Origin: Bacteroidales bacterium
Lineage (GTDB): Bacteria > Bacteroidota > Bacteroidia > Bacteroidales > UBA932
Direction of reading: 5' to 3'
NCBI GenBank assembly: GCA_017627255.1
Contig: JAGAHD010000131.1
Coordinates: 1 to 32,458 of the forward strand
DNA: 32,458 nucleotides
Of the stretch, positions 24,508 to 31,945 are shown in pieces. Both the position numbers and the translations under genes were made by a program. Every line of letters starts with the position of its first letter. The stretch's first letter is position 1. The notes below the pieces were generated by a model. It was given only the letters and a program-made list of their open reading frames with translations. It was not told the DNA's origin and did no database searches.

Positions 24508-26232
24508 TTACCAGAAATAGATGTAGAAGGCAGCGCAGAGGGCGACGACACCGAGGGAGCCGACGATATCCCAGACGCTCCAGCTGGCGCGGATCTGCTT
24601 GCGGTATTCGGGAGTGAAGGTGATGGCGTCAACCTGCTCCTTGGTCGGGGCCGGCGTGAAGAAGGAGACGACCACCATCAGCAGGATGATGAACAGCAGG
24701 AGCCAGCACTCGAAGACGAGCCAGTTGGTCTGCCAGAACCAGGCGGTATGCTCCCAGAAGGCACCGGTCATGACGGCATCGCCGTTCTTGGTAATGACGT
24801 TGGTGACCAGGCGGAGCATGCCGATGGCGAAGCCGCCGATCAGGCCCCACTGTCCGGCCAGCGGGGTAATCTTCTTGGAGAAGATACCGAGGGCGAACAC
24901 GGCCACCATGGCCGGGGCGAGCAAGGACTGGATGTTCTGCAGATAGCTGTACAGGGTGTCCATACTCATCATCACCGGCATCCAGATCAGGCCAAGGATC
25001 ACGACCACGACGGTGGCGATACGGCCGACGAGCACATAATGCTCTTCCGTCTTACCGGGCTTCATGGGCTTGTAGAAGTCTTCCGTGAAGAGGGTGGCGC
25101 AGCTGTTGAAGAATGCGGCGAGGGAAGCGACGAGGGCGCAGACGAAACCGATGGTCACGATGCCCTTGACACCGGCGGGGAGGACGTTCTTCACCATGAG
25201 GGCGAAGGCGGCGTCCGTGTTGTCCATCATGAAATCACCACGGCTGGCAAGAGCGGCGGCAACCATGCCCGGAATCAGGAACATGAAGACAGGGAGGACC
25301 TTGAAATAACCGGCGGCGATGGTTCCGCGGCGGGCTCTCTTGATAACCTCTTCATTGGCTTCGCCCTTTCTCTGGCCGAGAACTCGCTGGACGATGTGCT
25401 GGTCAGTGCACCAGTACCAGAAACCGATGATCGATGCGCCGAGGAACACCACCCAGCCGGGATACTCGTGGTACATGGGATCGCCTTCTTCCCAGTGGAA
25501 CATGTGCGTGGTTCCGTAGCCATCATGCAGCTGGCTGCAGAAGTCCATCATGTTGGACCAGCCTGCGCCGATGCTGCCTCCGCCGAGGGTGGCAAGACCC
25601 AGGAAGAGGACGAGGAAGGAACCGATGATCAGGATCGGCGTCTGGATGGAAGACAGTGTCATGACGCCCTTCATGCCGCCGAAGACCGTGAATATGGCTG
25701 TCAGCAGGATCAGGCCCAGGGCTCCGTACCAGAACGGAATGCCGAGCAGGAATTCGAAGAAGATACCACCCGTGAAAGCGGTGACGCTCACTTTGGTGAG
25801 GATGTAGGCCACAAGGGTGATGATGGAGAGCCAGGATCCCGTCGCTTTCGTGTAACGGAATTTCAGGAAGTCCGGCATGGTGATGATCTTGCCGAGCTTG
25901 TTGTTCAGCAGCTGGTAGAAGGGGACGAACAGCCAGCCGAGGATCAGGATCATCCAGCCCTGCATTTCCCAGTGGGCCATGCCGACGCCGTCCTTCGCAC
26001 CTGTACCGGCCAGGCCGACGAGGTGCTCCGATCCGATGTTGGCGGCAAAGATCGCCATACCGATCACATACCAAGGCTCACCTTTTCCGAAGAGATAGTC
26101 TGAACTGTCTGCGCCCGCCATCTTCTTCCGGTCGTTGACGATGGAACGGTACACCGCCCATGCCACGCAGAGAATACCGACAATGAGGATCAGCCAGTCG
26201 AGCCAGATGAATTCATTAGATGTCCAGTTCAT
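24508..26232 (-). CDS. SSS-family sodium/solute symporter, probable L-arabinose importer
   Basis: This 574-residue inner-membrane carrier of the sodium:solute symporter family has about 14 membrane helices, the number seen in SGLT-like sugar carriers. Family features include FAANIGSEHLVGLAGTGA (about residues 57-74), the GVMTLSSIQTP helix region and YWCTDQHIVQRVLGQR (about 272-287). By position, between lipoprotein GalM and araD, it should import the L-arabinose released in the periplasm. The sugar specificity is inferred from context, not from residues. The start at 26232 gives MNWTSNEFIWLDW, a normal SSS N-terminus. It follows galM after 32 bases. Confidence 0.93.
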   Translation of the reverse strand: MNWTSNEFIWLDWLILIVGILCVAWAVYRSIVNDRKKMAGADSSDYLFGKGEPWYVIGMAIFAANIGSEHLVGLAGTGAKDGVGMAHWEMQGWMILILGWLFVPFYQLLNNKLGKIITMPDFLKFRYTKATGSWLSIITLVAYILTKVSVTAFTGGIFFEFLLGIPFWYGALGLILLTAIFTVFGGMKGVMTLSSIQTPILIIGSFLVLFLGLATLGGGSIGAGWSNMMDFCSQLHDGYGTTHMFHWEEGDPMYHEYPGWVVFLGASIIGFWYWCTDQHIVQRVLGQRKGEANEEVIKRARRGTIAAGYFKVLPVFMFLIPGMVAAALASRGDFMMDNTDAAFALMVKNVLPAGVKGIVTIGFVCALVASLAAFFNSCATLFTEDFYKPMKPGKTEEHYVLVGRIATVVVVILGLIWMPVMMSMDTLYSYLQNIQSLLAPAMVAVFALGIFSKKITPLAGQWGLIGGFAIGMLRLVTNVITKNGDAVMTGAFWEHTAWFWQTNWLVFECWLLLFIILLMVVVSFFTPAPTKEQVDAITFTPEYRKQIRASWSVWDIVGSLGVVALCAAFYIYFW

Positions 26233-26264
26233 AGCGTTTTCTTAAGCGTTAAAATAGAGGATTG

Positions 26265-27413
26265 TTATTTCGTTACGGAGAATTCGAAGATGCAGTGGCT
26301 GTGGTATTTCTCGCCGGGACGCAGCACGGTGGTCGGCCATTCAGGCTTGTTCGGGGAATCCGGATAGTGCTGGGTTTCCAGGCAGATGGCGCCTCTGTAG
26401 CTGAACGCGAGGCCGCCCTTGCCGGTCGTCTTTCCGTTGAGGAAATTGCCCGTATACACCTGGATGCCGGGCTCGTTGGTGTACACCTTCAGGGTGATGC
26501 CGTTGGCCGGATTGGTCAGGCAGCAGGCGACGGCGCTTTCGTCACCCTGGGTATCCAGGACGAAATTGTGGTCGATGCCGCTTCCGTTACGGAGCTGCTC
26601 GTTGTCGGCTGAGATGTCCGCGCCGATGAGTTTCGGGGTCCTGAAATCGAACGGGGTGCCTTCGACGGGATCGATCGTCCCGAACGGAATCGACGCCTTG
26701 TCGATGGGGGTGTAACCGGAGGCGTTGAGATACAGGATGTCATCGCAGACACTGTGGTTCTGCGGGTCGGCGCCGAGGTTGAAATAGGAGTGGTTGGACA
26801 TGTTGATCACCGTCGGAGCGTCCGTCGTGGCATCGTAGGTGATGTCAATGGCGTTGTTGTCCAGGAGGGTGTAGGTGACGAATGCGGTCACATTGCCAGG
26901 GAACTGCATGTCCTTGTCGGGGGAGACCATCTTGAGCTTGAGGTGCTTCGCGTCAGACTCGACGACCTCATAGACTTTGTTGTGCCAGCCGGTGGGACCG
27001 CCGTGCAGGCAGTTGGCCCTGTCGTTGTGGGGAAGTTCGTACTCGACACCGTCGATGGAGAATTTCCCGTCCTTGATCCGGTTGGCGTAGCGTCCGAGGG
27101 CGGCGCCGTAGTTGCTGTCCCCGTTCTCCGGGAAATAGCTGCTGACATTGTCGAAGCCCAGGACCACGTCCCGGAGGACACCGTCGCGGTCCGGGACCAT
27201 GACGGAGACGATGCGGCCGCCGAAGTTGGTGATGCAGACCTCCATGCCGGAGGCGTTGGTGAGAGTGTACAAGGCGGTGGAAGCACCGTTGTACTCACTG
27301 ACGAAATCATCTGGATTGAGTCCGGAGACAGTCAGGGCAGGCTGTTTCTCCCCGCATCCCGCGAGGAGAAAGACGCTCAGGGCGCTGAGCGCAGCTTTGG
27401 TTAAGGTTTTCAT
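26265..27413 (-). CDS. galM: Aldose 1-epimerase (mutarotase), lipoprotein form
   Basis: This 382-residue GalM-family mutarotase interconverts alpha and beta anomers of aldoses. Unlike the classical cytoplasmic enzyme it has a lipoprotein signal (FLLAGC, C20), so it acts in the envelope. There it could equilibrate freshly released arabinose before uptake. Active-site residues are visible: R112 in ALGRYANRI, H137 in CLHGG, H208 in SNHSYFNL and catalytic E346 in CLETQHYPDSPN. The start at 27413 is chosen because the signal peptide begins there; an in-frame ATG at 27446 would overlap the preceding gene and spoil the signal. It sits 17 bases after the GH127 gene. Confidence 0.93.
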   Translation of the reverse strand: MKTLTKAALSALSVFLLAGCGEKQPALTVSGLNPDDFVSEYNGASTALYTLTNASGMEVCITNFGGRIVSVMVPDRDGVLRDVVLGFDNVSSYFPENGDSNYGAALGRYANRIKDGKFSIDGVEYELPHNDRANCLHGGPTGWHNKVYEVVESDAKHLKLKMVSPDKDMQFPGNVTAFVTYTLLDNNAIDITYDATTDAPTVINMSNHSYFNLGADPQNHSVCDDILYLNASGYTPIDKASIPFGTIDPVEGTPFDFRTPKLIGADISADNEQLRNGSGIDHNFVLDTQGDESAVACCLTNPANGITLKVYTNEPGIQVYTGNFLNGKTTGKGGLAFSYRGAICLETQHYPDSPNKPEWPTTVLRPGEKYHSHCIFEFSVTK

Positions 27414-27430
27414 GATGTGTATAAGGAAAA

Positions 27431-29848
27431 TTATTTGATTTCCCATTCAAACAGGCCGCAGGAGAGCTCGGCCGGCTGGTCGATTTCCAGCTTGACGGCC
27501 GTGGTCTTCACGGGCTTGAAGTTCACCTGGTTGGCGACACCCTTGTTGCAGGTGTAGCCTTCCGCATCTTCCACAGGCACCCATTCTCCGGCGTCATTCC
27601 GGTAATAGATGCGCCATGCGTCGGGCACGCGGCATCCGCCCCAGGGCTGGTCGTCGAACCACCACACGCTGCTGCGTGAAACGGTTGCAGCCTCCGGAAA
27701 CTCATAGGCGAGCCACTGGGTACCGCCCTGCTTGGGCCACCAGTGGAAATACGGGGCGGAACGGTCTTCGGGATGGGACGGGACGAGGCGGTCGTTGATG
27801 GCCGTGATGGAACGGCCGCGCTGGGAACCGCTGATCTTGCTCGTGGAAGCGAGCGTCGCAGGCATGACGGGCTTGGTGGAACGGAGTTCCTGCGGGAGCC
27901 ACACGGTCATCTCACCGCTGCCGCGGTGGCACCATGCGTAATAAGGGATCAGGGTAAGCTTCACATCCTTGACCTCCATGCGGCCCCGCTCGTCGAATGC
28001 GAGGGTCTGGGCGTCGGTGACGATCTTGTCCAGTCCGAACAGTTCGTCGGAATGCTTCACGGAGAAGACAGGCTCCTGGTTGAGGAGGATGCCACGGACG
28101 GAGAAGTCATTGTCCGGCCACTCGGCGCAATACACGACCGGGCCCTTCTCGATGGCGACGCGGCCTTCGTCAGCCTTCACGGCCGGATGGGCCTTCACCA
28201 CGCGCGGAGCCATGTCGAAGTGGACGGAGACTTTGTCGCCCTTCTTCCACTTGCGGGAGATCGTGAAATAGCCGTTCTCGAGGGTGCTTTCCACCTTCTC
28301 GCCGTTCACGAGGATGCTGTAGCCGAGGCGCTCGCCGTCGGCATAGGTGTACAGGTCGGAAGGAACCACCTTGCCGCGGACCCAGCCCGGAATGCGGATC
28401 TTCAGGGCCATGTCCTTCTTGAGGGCGGTCTTGTCGACGGTGATTTCCACGTCACCGTTCCAGGGATAGGAGGTCTTCTGGCTGAGGACGACGTCCTTGC
28501 CCGCGACCTTCTGGGTCATGGTGTTGGACATGAAGAGGTTCACATACAGGTTGTTGTCCTTGACGGCGTAGATATAGCCCGGCACGGACGGGATGAAGCG
28601 GCAGATGTTGGAAGGGCAGCAGGCGCAGCCGAACCAGGCCTGGCGCTGGTGCTGGCCGATGGACTCGAGCGGATTCGGATAGAAGAAGCCGTCTCCCTGG
28701 AGGGAAACGCCGCTGATCAGGCCGTTGTACAGGGTGCGCTCCAGCACGTCGTAATACTTGGATTCACCGTGGAGGAGGAACATGCGGTAGTTGACGTAGA
28801 CGTTGCCGATGGCGGCGCAGGTCTCGCAGTAGGCGCTCATGTTCGGGAGTTCGTAGTTCTTTCCGAAGGCTTCTCCGGAATTGGTGGCGCCGATGCCGCC
28901 GGTGATGTAGAGCTTCTTGGAGACGATGTTGTCCCAGATGCGGTCGATGGCGTCGATGTAGCCCTTGTCCCCGGTAAGGGCGGCTACGTCAGCCATGCCG
29001 GCGTACATGTAGGCGGCGCGGACAGCGTGTCCCACGGCCTCGTCCTGCTCGAGGACGGGAAGATGGGTCTGGTTGTATTCGCTGCGGAATTCGGTCTTTC
29101 CGCGTTCGTCGAGGAAGAACTTGGCTTCGTCAAGATACTTCTTCTCGCCGGTCACGAGATAGAGTTTGGCGAGGGCCATCTCGGCGATCTGGTGACCGGG
29201 AACCACACGGACCTGGCCGGAGCCGGGACCGACTTCGCGGACTACGCAGTCGGCGTAGCGGATGGCGATGTCGAGGAAGTTGCGCTTTCCAGTGGCCTGG
29301 TAGTGGGCGATGGCGCCTTCGATCATGTGGCCGAGGTTGTACAGTTCATGGCTGAGGTCCTCGTCCTTGACCCAGCGCTTGTCGCCGGCCCACTCGTGCG
29401 GGTGTTCGGGATTCATGGTGCGTGCGGTATACAGGTAGCCGTCAGGCTCCTGGGCGGTCGCCACGATGGCGAGGACGCTGTCGATGTAGGCTTCGAGCTT
29501 CTTGTCCGGATAGAGCTGGAGGACGTAGCTGGCGCCTTCGATGGTCTTGTATACATCGGTGTCGTCAAAGGAGTAGCCCTTGACTTCGAAACCGAGGTTG
29601 TGGTCGGCATGCATCTGCTGGGCGGCCCTTTCGAAATTCAGGTAACGTCCTTCGCTTTCACACTTGGAGAAGGCGAGCGGGATGGTCACTTCGCGGGAAG
29701 CCTTGAGACGCTGGCCCCAGAAAGCGTCGTTGACCTTGACGCTGGTGAAGGGGACCGGATCGATCGGATAGCCGGAGTTACCGGTCTGGGCAGCGGCCAT
29801 CGTGGTGGCAAGGACCGCGGCGGAAAGGAGAATCAGGTTCTTTTTCAT
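27431..29848 (-). CDS. GH127 family beta-L-arabinofuranosidase
   Basis: This 805-residue exported enzyme (signal peptide 1-20, cut after AAA) belongs to GH127, which releases beta-linked L-arabinofuranose, for example from hydroxyproline-rich glycoproteins. The unusual zinc-thiolate active site of HypBA1 is fully visible: acid/base E326 in GEAF (16 residues before E342, as in HypBA1), E342 and C344 in YCETCA, and C410-C411 in FGCACCPSN, one of which is the Cys nucleophile. An (alpha/alpha)6 barrel covers about 50-430 and beta domains follow. The last 150 residues look like an added carbohydrate-binding module (YFHWWPKQGG, WWFDDQPWGGCRVP). ATG 29848 is chosen for the signal peptide; an upstream ATG at 29908 overlaps the GH97 gene. 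Confidence 0.94.
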   Translation of the reverse strand: MKKNLILLSAAVLATTMAAAQTGNSGYPIDPVPFTSVKVNDAFWGQRLKASREVTIPLAFSKCESEGRYLNFERAAQQMHADHNLGFEVKGYSFDDTDVYKTIEGASYVLQLYPDKKLEAYIDSVLAIVATAQEPDGYLYTARTMNPEHPHEWAGDKRWVKDEDLSHELYNLGHMIEGAIAHYQATGKRNFLDIAIRYADCVVREVGPGSGQVRVVPGHQIAEMALAKLYLVTGEKKYLDEAKFFLDERGKTEFRSEYNQTHLPVLEQDEAVGHAVRAAYMYAGMADVAALTGDKGYIDAIDRIWDNIVSKKLYITGGIGATNSGEAFGKNYELPNMSAYCETCAAIGNVYVNYRMFLLHGESKYYDVLERTLYNGLISGVSLQGDGFFYPNPLESIGQHQRQAWFGCACCPSNICRFIPSVPGYIYAVKDNNLYVNLFMSNTMTQKVAGKDVVLSQKTSYPWNGDVEITVDKTALKKDMALKIRIPGWVRGKVVPSDLYTYADGERLGYSILVNGEKVESTLENGYFTISRKWKKGDKVSVHFDMAPRVVKAHPAVKADEGRVAIEKGPVVYCAEWPDNDFSVRGILLNQEPVFSVKHSDELFGLDKIVTDAQTLAFDERGRMEVKDVKLTLIPYYAWCHRGSGEMTVWLPQELRSTKPVMPATLASTSKISGSQRGRSITAINDRLVPSHPEDRSAPYFHWWPKQGGTQWLAYEFPEAATVSRSSVWWFDDQPWGGCRVPDAWRIYYRNDAGEWVPVEDAEGYTCNKGVANQVNFKPVKTTAVKLEIDQPAELSCGLFEWEIK

Positions 29849-29861
29849 ATGGGTATTTGTG

Positions 29862-31805
29862 TTATTGTTTCGGGGTGAATTTGATGGCGAAGCCGCCGCC
29901 GGAGGCAAGACGGATGCCGATGTGGCTGTCCGCTCCGACCTCCTGGCATCCGATGGTGTAATCGGAAGCGTTGCGGCCGGCGTTGGGCCCGTCGGTGAAG
30001 AGGGTGGCCGTCCACTGTCCGCCGCCGAGGAAATCGGTCGCGAGGTCGATTTCCCGCGGAGTCCAGGAAGTGAGTCCGCCTACATACCAGCTGTCACCGG
30101 CCTTGCGGGCAATCACGATATACTCGCCGAGACGGCCCTGGAGAACCTTCTCGGTATCATAGATCCGGGGGAAGGTGGAAATGAATTCCAGGGTGGCGGG
30201 ATCCTTTTCGTACAGGGTCGGGGAATCGCAGAGCATGGTCAGCGGGGAATCGATGACCACGTACAGCGCGACCTGGTGGGCGCGGGTGCCCATGGACATC
30301 GAATGGCGGTAAACCGCCTTGAAATCCTGTCGGGCGGCATTCCGCATGGCGCCCGGCGTGTAGTCGGTATATCCGGACATCTGGCGGATGAACGGGAACG
30401 TGACATTGTACAGGGGCATGTCCACGTGCGGTTCGGCCCAGCGGACTTCTTCCTGTCCGAAGACAGACTCGAAGTTGAGGATGTTCGGGTAGGTGCGGTT
30501 GATGCCGGTCGGCTTGGAAATGCCGTGGTAATCCAGTACGAGGTGGTATTTCGCCGCCGTTTCGGCGATGCGGCGGATCATTTCCATGGCTGTCTGGTCG
30601 TCCCGGTCCAGGAAGTCGATCTTGAATCCGGCGATGCCCATTTCGGCATAGTGGCGGCAGATTTCCTCGCAGCGGTCGTCCATGACGTTGAAAACGCCCC
30701 ACAGGATGAGCCGGACATTCCGTTCGGCGGCATACCGGACCAGTTCCGGCAGGTCGAGGGCGTCGATCGGGGTGAGCATGTCGCCGCCGGCGGGCTCATA
30801 CCATCCTTCGTCGAGGATGACATACTCCAGGCCGTTGCGGGAAGCGAAATCGATGTAGTAGCGGTAGGTGTCCATGTTGATGCCCGCCTCGAAGGGGACG
30901 CCGGTCAACTGCCAGTCGTTCCACCATTCCCAGGCGCTGTAGCCGGGACGGATCCAGGAGGTGTCTCCGATCCGGTTCGGTTCGGCCAAGGCGTAGACAA
31001 GGTGGTTCGTTGGCATCTGGGTGTCATCGGTGGTAACGGCGAGGATCCGCCACGGGAAACGGTCCGTTTCCGCGATCCAGTCCTCGCGTTCGGCCACGTA
31101 GGTCATGGCGCGCCAGCGGTACCGGGCCATCCGGGAAGGATAGGCCGCGAATTCTCCCTTGAGGGAAGTTCCGTCCGCACGGACAAACATGCCCGGGTAG
31201 GCCTGCAGGTCGGATTCCAGGAGGGTGACCTTGGCACTGCCGCCGTCGACGGTCACCGGCAGGAAGGCCGGAAGGCGGGACCCGTCGGACAGTTTCTGGT
31301 CGGTGTAGTAGTTTTGGAAAGCCATGGCATAGGGCGTCTTCGGCGCGGTGGAATAGGGAAGCCAGCAGCGTCGGTCACCCGGGAAACGGATGTCGACGGT
31401 CTCGTTCTGGACACGTACTTTTCCGGGAGCGAAGAAACGGTAGGCGATGCCCTCGTCGGTAGCGCGCCATTCCATGGACCAGCCGTTACGGTAGTCGATG
31501 CGGAGGGAGTTGTAGACAAACCGGAAGGACGATTCGCGGTAGAAGGGCGCTTCAATCGTTTCGACGATGCCCTTGACTGCCTTGGAGCGACGGACCTTGT
31601 CTCCGAGCCGGATGGTGGTCCCGTCTGCGAGCGTCAGCGCCGCTACGGCGTCCTCTACAAGGATTTCGTCCGCACAGCGGAGTGTGTACCGGTCGCCGTC
31701 GATGGTGACGGTAAGATGTCCGTCAGGGGAGTTGAGGACAAAAGGCTTGGCCCCGGCCAGGGCTGTGGCCAGCAGACAGCACATCAGGGTTATCAGTTTT
31801 CTCAT
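29862..31805 (-). CDS. GH97 family glycosidase of the retaining, alpha-galactosidase-like type
   Basis: This 647-residue exported enzyme (signal peptide 1-19) has an N-terminal beta-supersandwich (about 20-275), a (beta/alpha)8 catalytic barrel and a C-terminal beta domain, the standard GH97 layout. FKIDFLDRDDQ places D397 where the retaining alpha-galactosidase BtGal97b has its Asp nucleophile. E452 lies 55 residues on, the same spacing as that enzyme's acid/base Glu. The inverting alpha-glucosidase SusB lacks this Asp. A GH97 beta-L-arabinopyranosidase/alpha-galactosidase is known in Bacteroides, and the arabinose context makes that activity attractive here. I chose ATG 31805 over 31829 because the predicted transcript start (about 31824) lies between them. 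It is the first gene of the operon. Confidence 0.92.
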   Translation of the reverse strand: MRKLITLMCCLLATALAGAKPFVLNSPDGHLTVTIDGDRYTLRCADEILVEDAVAALTLADGTTIRLGDKVRRSKAVKGIVETIEAPFYRESSFRFVYNSLRIDYRNGWSMEWRATDEGIAYRFFAPGKVRVQNETVDIRFPGDRRCWLPYSTAPKTPYAMAFQNYYTDQKLSDGSRLPAFLPVTVDGGSAKVTLLESDLQAYPGMFVRADGTSLKGEFAAYPSRMARYRWRAMTYVAEREDWIAETDRFPWRILAVTTDDTQMPTNHLVYALAEPNRIGDTSWIRPGYSAWEWWNDWQLTGVPFEAGINMDTYRYYIDFASRNGLEYVILDEGWYEPAGGDMLTPIDALDLPELVRYAAERNVRLILWGVFNVMDDRCEEICRHYAEMGIAGFKIDFLDRDDQTAMEMIRRIAETAAKYHLVLDYHGISKPTGINRTYPNILNFESVFGQEEVRWAEPHVDMPLYNVTFPFIRQMSGYTDYTPGAMRNAARQDFKAVYRHSMSMGTRAHQVALYVVIDSPLTMLCDSPTLYEKDPATLEFISTFPRIYDTEKVLQGRLGEYIVIARKAGDSWYVGGLTSWTPREIDLATDFLGGGQWTATLFTDGPNAGRNASDYTIGCQEVGADSHIGIRLASGGGFAIKFTPKQ

Positions 31806-31830
31806 GTGGACGTTTTGTTGCGTTTTCATG

Positions 31831-31838
31831 CAAAAATA
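31831..31838 (-). promoter_or_regulatory. -7 promoter element of the arabinose operon
   Basis: On the minus strand this reads TATTTTTG, an exact TAnnTTTG, 26 bases before the GH97 ATG. No clear -33 TTTG is present at 19-21 bases, as expected if an activator is needed. Confidence 0.55.
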
Positions 31839-31887
31839 ACAAACGCGCGTGTGAACGAATGAAACTGGAATCCAATAATACTTGTAA

Positions 31888-31910
31888 AATCGTCTAAAAA
31901 GTGGACGATT
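31888..31910. promoter_or_regulatory. Inverted repeat, candidate operator between GH97 and the sensor gene
   Basis: AATCGTC (31888-31894) and GACGATT (31904-31910) are exact complements separated by 9 bases. The repeat lies in the 140-base divergent region, about 50 bases upstream of the operon -7 element and overlapping the -33 region of the sensor gene. This placement suits a regulator binding site. Which protein would bind it is not shown. Confidence 0.45.
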
Positions 31911-31941
31911 GTACAATTTTTGAAAAAAAGGTGTAATTTTG
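31909..31941 (+). promoter_or_regulatory. Promoter of the hybrid sensor gene
   Basis: TTG at 31909-31911 and the exact -7 element TAATTTTG at 31934-31941 are 22 bases apart. The start codon at 31946 is only 4 bases beyond the element, so the message is probably leaderless or nearly so. Confidence 0.55.
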
Positions 31942-31945
31942 CAAC

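Noticed and set aside
27414-27446. Upstream ATG for galM, overlapping the end of GH127
   Set aside because: It would put eleven residues before the lipoprotein signal; the ATG at 27413 gives a normal lipobox distance.
29849-29908. Upstream ATG for GH127
   Set aside because: The twenty extra residues are low-complexity and overlap the GH97 gene; the signal peptide starts at 29848.
15274-31862. Several long plus-strand frames (for example 18557-20599, 27743-29878 and 29802-31862) opposite the arabinose operon
   Set aside because: They mirror the minus-strand enzyme genes, have no start context or recognisable domains, and overlap genes whose catalytic residues are clear.
31806-31916. Longer N-terminus for GH97 starting at 31916 or 31829
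   Set aside because: Both lie upstream of the predicted transcript start near 31824, and the signal peptide begins at 31805.
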